A stretch of DNA of 64,000 nt, taken from the NCBI GenBank assembly GCA_012931725.1, contig CM022955.1, forward strand, positions 15,115,116-15,179,115, in the 5' to 3' direction. Position numbers and translations under genes: made by a program. Positions 1 to 10,443 of the stretch are shown here, one piece after another. Under the pieces are notes generated by a model, which worked only from the letters and a program-made list of their open reading frames with translations, did not search any database and was not told the DNA's origin. Position 1 is the first letter of the stretch, and every line of letters starts with the position of its first letter. The stretch comes from Litsea cubeba (Eukaryota; Streptophyta; Magnoliopsida; Laurales; Lauraceae).

Positions 1-795
1 AGGATCTAAACTAGGTGTCATTGCTTGAGAACTGTATAAATGCATATCTCTACTCTTATTTCGATAGAGCTATCTAAAATAGAGCCATGAAAAAAAGAGC
101 CACAAAAAAGAGGGCTAAAATAAAAGAAAGTGTTTGGTATTGCAAGGCTCTATTTTAAATAGACCGTTTGGTACTTCCTCTTTCTGCCTCTTATTAGAGG
201 AGTTTGCCTCTTTTAAAAGGGGTAGTTTCTGTCATTATTTAAAAAAAGATCTTATGCACATTTGCTATTACAGGGGTGGTTTCTTTGAGTATATATGCAA
301 CAAATTTATAATTAGGCTGAATATTAATTTTCTACAAGCAATTAAAATAAAATATGATCTTTACTTTCTACAATCGATTAAAATTACAACATGGCTTGAA
401 CCCAATACACAGACCAACCCAACTATCACAAAAGATGTTGGGTTGAACCTTTTAATTTTGCATTTGCAGGTTAAGCCCATAAATGCTATCACAATGCTTA
501 GCTAAATCTGTAAAGCCCAACCTTGCTAACCCCTAATAATTACTCCTTTTTAGTTGGACATAGAAACTTTGCCTACATAGCTCATCTTAAAAAATATATG
601 GTACCAAAACATCAAAACAGAACATGTAATTACGATGGAGAGAGAGAGAGCTATCCAATCTTAACTGTAAAATTGAGGCTCAAGTGATGGAATAACTAGG
701 AACTTCAGCTTTTATTTATAGTATACAAGTACATGAGAAACAAGTGATTTGAGGCACCCTTGAAACAAGTGATATGGGCATCCCATTTCATACTA

Positions 796-1018
796 CACTC
801 AGATACACATCCTAAAGTACATAAATACTCCCAGTTTTGAATCATGTGTTCATCAAAAGATACACACTCAGATACACATCCTAAAGTACATAAATACTCC
901 CAGTTTTGAATCATGTGTTCATCAGAAGCTCTAAGATATTATTACACTCAGATACACATCCTAAAGTACATAAATACTCCAAGTTTTGAATCATGTGTTC
1001 ATCAGAAGCTCTAACCAA
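796..1018. repeat. Three-copy tandem repeat, periods 69 and 80 bp
   Basis: Copies begin at 796, 865 and 945, each opening with CACTCAGATACACATCC and containing TACATAAATACTCC and GAATCATGTGTTCATCA. The copies are nearly identical apart from an 11-bp length difference at the second junction, so the duplication is recent. The repeated peptide seen in the minus strand is only a reading of this repeat and not a gene. Confidence 0.85.
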
Positions 1019-2753
1019 TCCGAGGCACTCTTGTTACAATGACTGTCTCATCAACCCAAACTCTATCACAATGAAAACCCTTGATGACTGATGATCCTTC
1101 CTTCACGATGTGGATGTAACCAATGAATTTTCTTCCTTGATTGTTCTTTTTGCCACCTCACGAGCTACACCAAACACTTCCAACCACACAATTTTGCCTA
1201 AAAGAGGTCATCAGCACACAATAGTTTAAATTATTCATGATTATATAGAATTTATTGTACTTGATAAGAGCAACAATTTTGTCTCAGCAATGCAAGATAG
1301 ACCAACTATTACCTTCTTCAGAATGCATCCGTAAGACCTATATTATAAATATGGCGCATTTAGTTCTAAGAAGAGACAACCATCTTAGGAAATGGATAAA
1401 TAACACCTACAAGTTCATCTACATATGAAGTACAATCATACAGATAAAAAAGAGTAATCAGTGTGCTATAATCTTGCCTGTATAAACAAATGTCAATGAG
1501 ACACTTTGCACATCAATAACTCAATCTGAGTTGTTAGCACACATGTCCATTGTGAAATCACAAACACATGAATAAAAAACACAAAGTCTATGCATAACAT
1601 TACCCATTACATGAAAAGAAAAAGATTCATTTAAAAACAATGGCTATGCAGAACCCAACACATGAATCATTCAAAGGACTCAATTTCCTATCCCCAAATG
1701 GGCTGTATCCTTTTTATTCAAACAACACCGATCTATTGAAAATGGCCACATGTATATCAATTGGGGATAGGAACTGTGGGGTACATGTCTATGAGGTCAT
1801 GCATATTCATTATAACAAATGGATTCAAAACTCATAGCAACCAAATGTCGTCCTTGATTACATAAAACCCACAATATCAATTCAACAATGCAGAATCTTC
1901 AGAACCTTACAAGAAACCAAAAAAAAAAAATTGCTTAAACCAAAAGAGCAAAGATTGAACAGAAACATATCCTAGAAAAGCCAATAATTTAAGGCAGTCA
2001 TTATAAAACTCTACACTTCCAAAATCAGATCCACTTCAACATCAAACAGTACCCAAAAAAAAAAACACTAAATGTCTCTCTTTCTCTTCCCGTCGAGGAT
2101 CTTACCAGAAACCTCTGTGCATGTATAAATCCAAAATGCAGATGGACATTACACAAAAAGCACAAAAAAAGGGGGCAAAAAACGGAATTCAAAGAGATCC
2201 AAGCATCTGAATGACAGATCTATGCCTTAATCACTTCCATTGCAAAGATTACAATGAAATCTGGAAATATAGGGCAAATCAAAGCGTGAAGAAAGAAAGA
2301 GGGAATAGAATTCAAAAAAACAAGAAACGCATGGAAAGAGTGAAGACTGTGAAAATGCAGATGAGAAAACAGACCTTTTTCCCCTGCTTTTCCGTGCTCC
2401 GGAAAAGGAGAAAGGAAGGGTTTTGCAAATCCAAATGTGGAAAAAACATCTCAAAACCAAGAAAAACCTGCAAATGCAAATCCCACGTCCGAAATCAAAT
2501 TCTCTACAAAACCCACATCCCTATTTTAGCGACTAAAGAAACCACTACCCAAATCCCAATCCACAAAACGTCAAATGCTTGAAAACTTACTACAAGCTGA
2601 GACACCTTTGGGATTTACCACGAGAAGCATTCAGTTGGCCATCGTTATTCAAACCAAAAAAAAAAAAAACACATTGATTCAACCTAGAATAAACCAGATG
2701 TTATGTATAGAGAAGCAAACAAGAAGAAACAAAAACGCAGTAGAGATGTTTAC

Positions 2754-2850
2754 CTCTCTCTTGCCTCTTCTCCGGTCTCCCTTCCCGTCTTTAGCATTCG
2801 TTTCCTCTTTCGTTGAATAGGGTTCTTTCTCTTGACGATTCGTTTTATGT
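2754..2850 (-). promoter_or_regulatory. Possible 5' leader with splice donor, minus strand
   Basis: Read on the minus strand this is a purine-rich leader ending in a good donor (AGAGAG then GTAAAC, junction at 2754/2753), preceded by CT/GA-rich sequence of the kind found in plant 5' untranslated exons. No convincing downstream exon is seen between 1 and 2750. It may be a promoter belonging to the transposon that fills this intron, or chance. Confidence 0.2.
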
Positions 2851-3533
2851 TGAGGATTTTCGTTGGGAATAAAAGACCGTCTAGGGGGGTATTTTTGTCT
2901 TCAAAATTGGGCTCCGCCTCTACTTTTTCAAGAGACAATGCCTCTTATTTCCAGATGCCCAAAAAAGGCTCATCTCATTTTCAGAGGCTTTGCCTCTATA
3001 TCTCTAGAGTGGGCAGAGGTTACATGTCACTGCCAAACACCTCTAAATTTCAAAACCTCTGCCCGCTTTAGAGAAATAGAGGTTTAGAGGCAAAAAATAG
3101 ACATGCCAAACATGGGCTAAGACCTTGGGCCATAAGAGATCTTGGGAGATTTATGCTAATTCGACTATAAATTTCTAAAGAAGCTTTTTTCTCTTTGCTT
3201 TCTGTGTGAAAGTCGGGTTCAGAACTTCTATCTTCTTCTTTTATTTGAAACAAACCACAGGCTAGGATAGTTGTTGAAAATGATTCCATAGTTGCTGCTG
3301 GCCTGCGTCTTTGTATTGCCCTAGATTTGATAAGGCCTGGCCTTAATGATGATGATGAATGAAGAAGATATGTTTTGTCCTAAATCAGAGAGAGGATCAT
3401 TTTTAAACATGTTTCTTGCATTAATTTAATCTACACTGCTTATTTTTACTGTGGTAAATCTGTTTATACGGAAATAAATATATAAACTATACATGTGAGA
3501 CCTACTGATTGACTTGTCATTTTATGAATGCAG

Positions 3534-3632
3534 GAACTTGCAAATAAGAACAAATATCTCAAGCTTCTCATAGATCAACTTCGGGAACTTATTACTGATA
3601 TATCCACATGGCAGAGTCCTTGTTCGGTATGA
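3534..3632 (+). CDS. MED30: Mediator complex subunit 30 (MED30), last exon (partial gene)
   Basis: This 33-codon exon follows a clean acceptor (TTATGAATGCAG) and ends at TGA. It reads ELANKNKYLKLLIDQL at its start and continues to DISTWQSPCSV, which I recognise as the conserved C-terminal helix of plant MED30. MED30 is a head-module subunit of Mediator, the nuclear complex that connects transcription factors with RNA polymerase II. The exon opens in phase 0 with an uninterrupted frame. Earlier exons, which would encode the upstream coiled region, are not found in 1-3533 and should lie left of the window. It could instead be a stranded last exon (pseudogene), but the intact frame, acceptor and stop argue for a live gene. 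Confidence 0.65.
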   Translation, partial: ELANKNKYLKLLIDQLRELITDISTWQSPCSV

Positions 3633-5531
3633 AATTTAGAACAAGTTTCCTATTCTGACGGGGGATGATTTCATGCCTATTAATTCAGAGTGCCATTGTA
3701 TGAGTCTTGTGCTTGGTGATGAACTAAGCCATTGTAATTTGATAATATCCAAATGGCCAAGGTGCTCTTTAGAGATGGGGTTGTTTGGCTGCAGAGGTGT
3801 TATATGAATCTAGTGTTCTAGCTTATGCCTGCATACTGATGTTTGGGCGTTTATATGGTGACGAAATTATTGTATGCTGCCATCCGTTTGGTGCTGAACT
3901 GCTTGATTTAACTCATCTGGGGCCAACTTGATCGATCAAATTTACTCATCGCATGCCCACCCTCTGTTATAAAAAAAAAAAAATTGATCATATCGCATGC
4001 CACACCCTCTGCACAGGAATCAGTCCAATTCTCGCTCCTACCAGAATGATGTGCACGGTTTGGTTAATGTGTAGAAAATTTAACTAAAAATTTCATACAT
4101 CATTAATTCAAAGTTGTATATATAAATGATGCTGATTTAAGTTTTGGTAATTATCTAGATATTGATGGACATTGCGGTATGTGTGAGTTTGATCAAACAA
4201 AGATAGACTCTGTAATCAAAGATGGCAGAATGGGATGGTCTACTATTAGATTTTGTAATAGTTAAACAAGTATTTTGCATCATATGGTAATCTCACGGGG
4301 GCCATAATGTGATGGTTATTTTTTATTTTGGTAAAGGTGATGGGTCTTATTATGCATGTGTATAAGATAAGATGATGAGAGCAAGAGAGAGGTCTCATGA
4401 TAATCTGGACTTTTGATCAGAGGGGGGACAAAAGTAGAGTGGGGCCCACAAACTAGTAATCAAAACCAGCTATTCCATTGCATTGTCCCATGTATTTGCC
4501 AGGCTGGTGGGTCTTGCACCTAAATTTTCTCAGGTGGGTGTCTACATGACTTCCTTTTTAGACTGTGCCTTCTTAGTGGGTAGGTTTGAATTGGTGCACC
4601 CATTTAAAGTAAGACTAGCATTCCGATGCTTTTTTAAGATGCCCATGAGGTCCACATAAGAAGAATGTAGGTATAACGGTAGTATGGTGATTTAAGACAT
4701 TTAATATGACAGATAATACATGACAATTAATATATGCGGGACTTTAATATTTAGGAACTCTCTTACTTAATCTCCAAGTTAACAATGTTTTTAGCAATTT
4801 TTGCAAAAGAATCTGACTTTTCAAATAATTTCCTTACTTATGTGCCAAAATCCCCAAATACACAAAACCTTAAAAAAACAAACTAAAACCCCCACATTCA
4901 ACAAACCCTAAATAAGGATCTTCAAACATGATCAAATAATTAGGAAACAGTAAAAACACAATACCCTGGGCTAGTGGGCTAGATCCATCAAAACTATGTA
5001 GTATAGTACCTCATCAAGATTCCTCTCCCTGATGCTAAAACCCCAAAGCCATCATGGGATTCACGAACCCACATCAGCCGACCCCATTGCAAGCCCAAAG
5101 CCAACAGCAATTCACCCTCCATTCTAAAAGAATGTTTGGATTACTTTGGCATCATTAGAATTCAATAGGATGGTTGAAGTGATGAAAACTGTAAAGAAGA
5201 ACAACATCAAATTCATGAAAAATCACAGAACATCATGGCTTATTAAATTTAAAGAAATCAAGTTGACCTATTTTGAGCACAAACAATATGTAGAAGACGG
5301 ACTTGTTGAAAAGGAGATTTGGAGATGTGAAGAAAATTCCACTTGGAATCCTAACCGTATTCCTCTCTCTCTCTCTTTATGTCTCTATCTCACAAGGGGA
5401 AGGGCCGATTCGGTAGAAATCTCTTTGTCTCTATCTCACAAGGGGAAGGGCCGATTCGGTAGAAATCTTATATAGAAACAGCCGACAGACTTCTAAATAA
5501 ATTAGAAGTCTTTCTAATCCTAATCAAACAA
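3633..5531. other. MED30 3' flank and intergenic DNA
   Basis: The first few hundred bases should be the MED30 3' untranslated region, though no strong AATAAA signal is obvious. Bases 3946-4012 hold a small imperfect duplication around CATCGCATGCC with an A-run between copies. An open frame at 5146-5475 (109 codons) matches no family I know and ends in a simple duplication, so I do not call it a gene. Confidence 0.4.
5381..5472. repeat. 46-bp tandem duplication
   Basis: GTCTCTATCTCACAAGGGG begins at 5381 and again at 5427, and the two 46-bp units are essentially identical, including GGGCCGATTCGGTAG. The array lies just before the left end of the Helitron array. Confidence 0.85.
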
Positions 5532-6412
5532 TTATATATATTAAAGCAGCAGGTTTTTCGCGGGAGAGCTTCCTTCTCTTCTCATTAAAACCGATGTAAT
5601 ATGGATGAGTTGTTGTACAAATTTATCATTGTATTTTACTATAAATAGTTTTTATGTAACAATCTCATATGCTCAAACATCTATCAATGCTATTAAAAAA
5701 TAATCACTATCAGAATTAAAATAAATATGAGACTAACAATAATTTGAAAATTTTCATCATTAGATTATCAAGGAATCATCAATGACGTCCACCAGATTTC
5801 ATCGTCTCAAGGAGCTGCATCCTTATAATGACAGATGGTGTACTAAAGTAAGAGTAGGAAGAATAATTGAAGATAGACAGTACAACAATGCTAAAGGTTC
5901 GGGGCGAATCAATAAATTAATCCTTATTGATATAAAGGTGACATTTTAAATTTAAATACAATTCTATTTAAAAATGATTTTTGAATACATGGCAGTTATA
6001 TTTATTTTCTTCGTTTTTTAAATTTCAGGGAGATCAAATACTTCTCACACTGTTTAATGATGAGATTCCAAAATTTGGCGATGAGATAATGGAAAGAAAT
6101 TATTATAAGATTAGAAATGTGAGAGTCAAAGAAGCACCAGATACATATAATGTCGCCCCTCATCAATATCAACTATCATTAGCAAGAAATGCAGTTATTT
6201 CACAAATAACAGAGACATGTGATATTCCTCACTACGTGTATTGCTTCACTTCACTGGATAAAATGCCTTTATTTCTCAACAGATTTAAGTATATGCAAGG
6301 TATTATAACTCTCATAACTATTTATATTCTTAAAGTTACAAATCTCTTCAAAACTTTATTCATTTGCATTAATATGATACAGACGTCATTGGAGTTATCA
6401 AAGATATAAGTG

Positions 6413-6600
6413 GGGGATTTAACGGCATAAACCCTCCTATACAGCTTATTGTTGCAATTGGCCCCAATAAAAAACATCAGACAGATTGGGCCCTGAATCC
6501 ACGTTTCTCTCTCTCTTTTTTTTTTTTTGTCTTTTAGCGCTATAGTCGACATCGATTATCCCTGCTACTAAAGACCGAAACCCCTCTCTCAAGATGAATA
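6413..6600 (+). repeat. Left terminal inverted repeat of the Pack-MULE
   Basis: This arm pairs with 10262-10443 read on the minus strand. Matching phrases in order are GGGGATTTAACG, GCAATTGGCCCCA, GATTGGGCCCT, then AGCGC, TATAGTCGACATCGATTAT and GACCGAAACCCCT. A T-run near 6519-6529 corresponds to the poly(G)/A stretch in the other arm, so the arms differ most at simple sequence. Confidence 0.85.
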
Positions 6601-6879
6601 GTCTTCGGGTTCCTCTCTCAAGAACTTGGTGGCGCATTCGACGATGACGGAGGAGTAGGCCCTTCTCATGGAATCGCGGGTTTCAGTCCCGAACATGTGG
6701 TGGATCTCTTCCATGATTTCTAGGGTTTTGAGGATGGATTTGGAGATGGAGGTCTTGGCGAGGAGGGAGGAGATTCTTTGGATGAGGATTGTTTTCTTGA
6801 GGAGAAGATCAGAGTCTGATTGAGGGAGGAGTGAGATGAAAGTGCATGGAATCCAGATAAGAAATTCGAGGATCCACAA
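6589..6879 (-). pseudogene. Captured gene fragment of unknown origin inside the Pack-MULE
   Basis: The minus strand is open for 96 codons with protein-like composition (MWILEFLIWIPCTFISLL; later EIMEEIHHMFGTETRDSMRR, then VECATKFL). I have a weak impression of similarity to the plant SNI1-type helical protein but cannot confirm it. It abuts a (GAA)n stretch at 6906-6937. It lies wholly within the transposon and has no promoter or splice context of its own, so I treat it as a captured fragment. Confidence 0.35.
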
Positions 6880-6902
6880 GGAGATCTTGATATCTATTTG
6901 GA

Positions 6903-6903
6903 T

Positions 6904-6934
<31 letters not shown>

Positions 6935-7337
6935 GGGTTTGCAGCAGAGCTAACTTGGGATTTGATTTCGCCATCGTCGTCTCTTCTATAATTGATGATA
7001 AGGCATTGGTGGAGGCGATGGGGGTTGTTAGATTAAGAACCCAAGAAGGGGTGGGTCTGGGAGAATGGGTTGAAAGGGGAAATGGGGTTTTGGGGAAGAA
7101 GAGATTGGAATTGGAGAAATGGGTTTTGGGTGTGGAAGAAAAAGAAAAGTGGGAAAGGGTTTTGCATTTGAAAGTGAGGGTCTCCATCCTGGCAGCCGTC
7201 TGCATCTTCATCTCCCTCACGCTCATCAACATCTCATGGGGATGATGCAGATGCAGTGGGTGTATGCTAGGAGGAAGGAAGGAGGAGAAAAGATAAGGGA
7301 AAGAAAAAACATGGAGAAAGAGAAGATGATGGTGCAA
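6903..7337 (-). pseudogene. Captured fragment resembling an organelle-targeted N-terminus
   Basis: On the minus strand the frame includes METLTFKCKTLSHFSFSST followed by a serine/threonine/proline-rich stretch poor in acidic residues, then a run of serines encoded by the (GAA)n microsatellite at 6906-6937. The composition is that of a chloroplast transit peptide, but no mature domain follows. The upstream part (7226-7577) is also open in overlapping frames and low in complexity. Possibly the first exon of a captured gene; function unknown. Confidence 0.3.
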
Positions 7338-8283
7338 CGCGAGGAAGAGGAGGGGGTGCTCTTACTTGGTTCCGGGTGATGGTGTGAAGGAGAAGGTGAT
7401 GCAGGCGCTAGAGAAGGTGATGCACTCGACGCCTGTGGCGTTAGAGAGAGTGAGATGCAGGCGCTGGGAGGTGTTCGATGAAATGACGAAGAGAAAGGAG
7501 AATGGAATTTCACGCTCATTTCTCTTATTTTTCTCATGGGAAAGAAGTCTACTGCTGTTGTGGAGTTTGTCATTCATTGATTTTGCTCACTAGGAGATAT
7601 TGGAGGAGAGGAATTAGAGAACATGGGTGGGATTTTCATTCATTGATTTTTGTAATTTTCAAACAGATTTCATGTATATATTTTTTGAAATGTAAGGTCA
7701 AGACACAATGAACTTGTAATGTTGTGAATGGTTTCCCCCTATTTGAGATGTTTGAAATGTGTTTGAGATGTCCGAACTCTTGTGCTTTTGAAATGTCTAA
7801 GTGAAGGGTTGAAACCTTCCCCACCAAAACTCTCTACTATGACGTCCAATTATGAAATTGGTATTGGTTGAATCGGTAGAAGCATTTTTTGGAAGGGGGA
7901 TGCAAGAGTTAATGCGAACTCCTCGTCTAGACAATGTAATCTCCACATAGAAGAGATTTTTTGGAAGGGGGATGCATGTGTTAATGCCATCATGTCCATT
8001 TTGATTGGTGTTAATATTTGGAGTTAATGTGATTGATAGAAGATGTAGCCATGATGGGCTTGCACATTTTGTTGAAGCATTTTTTGGAATGGCACAAGTG
8101 CTAAACATACTTTTTTCCTTTTCTAAGGATCGCCCTTTTTTGGAGTTATATGTTGTTGAGAACTTATCTATGATAATAAAATGATTGTTTGTATTGTCCC
8201 GTTATTGATGTTTTTATTTTTTCCACTTTTATTATTGAAAATGATTAGCGAACCCCATCTAGTAAGTTATAGTATTATACACA

Positions 8284-8480
8284 TAGTCGATATCAACTAT
8301 GACTGTGTTTTTTATGTTTCAGCGAAGTAGTAGATATCGACTATAACTGTGTTTTTTATGTTTCAGATAAATAGTCGATATCGACTATGACTGTATTTTT
8401 TAGACTTCAGCTAAATAGTCGATATCGACTATAACTGTATTTTTTAGGCTTCAGCTAAATAGTCGAATCGACTATTGGTC
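8284..8480. repeat. 44-bp tandem array with palindromic core, about 4.5 copies
   Basis: Units start at 8284, 8328, 8372, 8416 and 8460, a strict 44-bp period. Each holds a version of TAGTCGATATCGACTAT (self-complementary core) then CTGTRTTTTTTA and TTCAGC. The same core with neighbouring CAGCGC is found once in each terminal inverted repeat of the surrounding Pack-MULE (about 6544 and 10296). Confidence 0.9.
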
Positions 8481-8834
8481 ATGTTAAACAAACTAGACAA
8501 TGGTGCATTCCATTGTACTAAACATTATTCTAAATATATTTGTACATTCCAATCACACATTCAATCCACAATCATATATTAACAAACCATTCAATTTCAA
8601 ATAATGGTACATGAAGTTCCACAACATAAATCCAACTGCCCAAAACCATAGAAGTTCTACAACCACCGCGCACAAGTTCCACAATTTCAATTACGAAGTA
8701 AAAAAAGTAAGTATCTATGTCTGGCCTCTCTGTCTACTGCCCAAAAAACCTTCTCAAAACTTCTACTAACCGGCTAAGAAAATTACATCAAACTGGTAGG
8801 TTCAATAACTAAGGAAGATTCAACCTATTAGCAT

Positions 8835-9890
8835 TCACTCGCCAACTTCTCTTAAATAATTCAATGACAATTCTGCTACGGAAGTAAGGGATGTCAAACT
8901 GTGTAAATGTGATAGGACGACGGTAAATACAATGCTCCGCGAATGCCACAGCGAAGACTCCATAGTCATCAACATGTATAGAGAAAAGGCCCAAAACAAA
9001 AATATAGGAGTGACTGAATCAGGTTCTTCTCCTGCTCCTCGCATTAAATAAAATATAGCTAGAGCTTCATCTGCGAGCCTATGATGTACATAACCTATCA
9101 TAATTGATGTCCAGGATACTAAGTCTTTATTTATTATTCTGTTGAACACCTCAGCATTATCAATTTTGCTGCACTTCACATACATGTTTAGAATCTGATT
9201 TACAACTTCAACAATCCATGTGGAGAGCATCGCATTTCATATACATGTCGATGAGGCTTGTCTCAAGAATTTCATCATCATGGTCACAGCCTCTTCGAAT
9301 TGCATGCACATGAATGGATTTACCTTCTAGTAGTGCTTCTAACTGTGACGCCGCTTGGAGCAAGCTCACCAGAGTCACCCGATTAGGATCAACACCCTCT
9401 GTCACACGCAATCCCAAAAGCCTCCATAGCACGACAATCTGATAATTGTGAATAGCTAGTAACCATGGATGTATAAGCAGTAACATCCCTATCAGTCATT
9501 TCATCAAACACACGCCGTGCATCCTCAATGCAGACCGCACATTTGGAGTACAACCCCACAAGAGATGAACCCATGAACCGATCAACATTAAGCATTAGCT
9601 TGACACAATCCCCATGAATTGCTCTTCAAATTCCACACTCTGGAGTTCAATACAGCTCTTCAGAGCAAAGTTAATCGCCGAACTTTCTACTCCAATTCCT
9701 CGCTCTTTCAAAGTCGAATAAAGTCGTAGAGCCTCACAGAAATATCCAGCTCTAAAATATGCGATAATGGCCGAATTCCAAAGGGAGAGATCCCGGTTGA
9801 TAATTTTATCAAACACCCATTTTGCATCTGCTAAGCTACCAAAGCTGGCATCACACACCAACCTGCATACCCCACTGAGATGGCTCTCCT
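8835..9890 (-). pseudogene. Pentatricopeptide repeat (PPR) protein pseudogene carried by the Pack-MULE
   Basis: Read on the minus strand in three frames, successive pieces are typical PLS-class plant PPR protein: VFDKIINRDLSLWNSAI (about 9830-9760), then GSSLVGLYSKC and ARRVFDEMTDRDVTAYTSMV (about 9570-9460), then VDPNRVTLVSLLQAASQLE (about 9400-9340) and SLIDMYMKC, then FNRIINKDLVSWTSIMIGY (about 9150-9090). PPR proteins normally bind organellar RNA, one base per repeat. Frame changes near 9595, 9440 and 9225 and a missing C-terminus make this copy non-functional. Upstream (9885-10130) is a pyrimidine/purine-biased tract unlike PPR coding sequence, so the captured piece probably ends near 9885. 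Confidence 0.85.
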
Positions 9891-10130
9891 CCTTTTCCTT
9901 TCTTTCTTTCTTCCTTCCCCCTCTCCCCCTCTTTTTCTCCTTTCTCCCTGCACTGCCCTTTGCCACCCACTGCACACGTCCTTTATTTCTTCCTTCCTTC
10001 TCCATCTCTTTCCTTTTTTTCTCTCTTTCTTTCCTCCTCTTCTTTTCTCTTTTCCCCCTCCTTCACTGCTGCACTCCACCCTCACAGCCCTTGCACACAC
10101 CTCTTCTTTCCTTCTTCCTCCTTCTTAAGG
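9885..10130. repeat. Polypyrimidine tract, low complexity
   Basis: Almost pure C/T on the + strand (TTTCTTTC, CCTTCCTTCTCC and similar). It makes open frames on both strands that encode only simple peptides; none is a gene. Confidence 0.8.
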
Positions 10131-10261
10131 ATTATTGTGAGATTGAGATCAGTTGCAGAAAACAAGAGAGATTGTGACTTGAGATCAGTTGCAGAGAGCA
10201 AGAGAGAACAAGAGAGAGAGGAAGAGATGAAAGGGGAAAAGGGGAACGAGGAAGAAGACGA

Positions 10262-10443
10262 ATGGGGAATAAAGGGGTTTCGGTCACACAGGGATAGTTG
10301 ATATCGACTATTGCGCTGAAAGACAACAAAAAGGGGGGGGGGGGGGGGGAAACGTAGATTTAGGGCCCAATCAGTGTAATCTTTTTTACTGGGGCCAATT
10401 GCAATAATACCCTGTTTATGAGGGCTTTTCTCGTTAAATCCCC
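10262..10443 (-). repeat. Right terminal inverted repeat of the Pack-MULE
   Basis: Complement of the left arm. It contains ATAGTTGATATCGACTAT at about 10296 and a run of about 19 G at 10330-10349 that the left arm lacks. Confidence 0.85.

Larger units (their letters stand above)
1..3533. other. Probable intron sequence upstream of the MED30 exon; transposon-like, no gene recognised
   Basis: No coding exon is recognisable here. Both edges (about 60-240 and 2890-3115) contain related phrases built on TGTTTGG and GCCTCT in opposite orientation, which suggests a decayed inverted-repeat transposon filling most of the stretch, but I could not place ends or a target duplication. Internal landmarks are a three-copy repeat at 796-1018 and a leader-like segment near 2754-2850. 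If the MED30 exon belongs to a working gene, this whole block is its last intron, of at least 3.5 kb. Confidence 0.4.
6413..10443. mobile_element. Pack-MULE (Mutator-like, long TIR, 9-bp target duplication)
   Basis: The element starts GGGGATTTAACG and ends with its exact complement. It is flanked on both sides by ATATAAGTG (6404-6412 and 10444-10452), the 9-bp duplication expected of Mutator superfamily insertions. Terminal inverted repeats extend about 180 bp. No transposase is visible. Inside are gene-like fragments: two minus-strand fragments at 6589-7337, a 44-bp tandem array at 8284-8480, and a PPR pseudogene at 8835-9890. The host exon reads straight through once the insert and one copy of the duplication are ignored, so the boundaries are secure. 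Confidence 0.93.

Noticed and set aside
705..914. 69-codon minus-strand frame with a repeated MIQNWEYLCTLG peptide
   Set aside because: It is a translation of the 796-1018 tandem repeat; no homologous family, start context or splice partners.
62..3115. A single inverted-repeat transposon filling the MED30 intron
   Set aside because: The two edges share only short phrases (TGTTTGG, GCCTCT) and I could find neither matching ends nor a target duplication, so I did not call an element.
5146..5475. 109-codon + frame as a gene
   Set aside because: No recognised family; the second half is a 46-bp duplication and the first half has no splice or promoter support.
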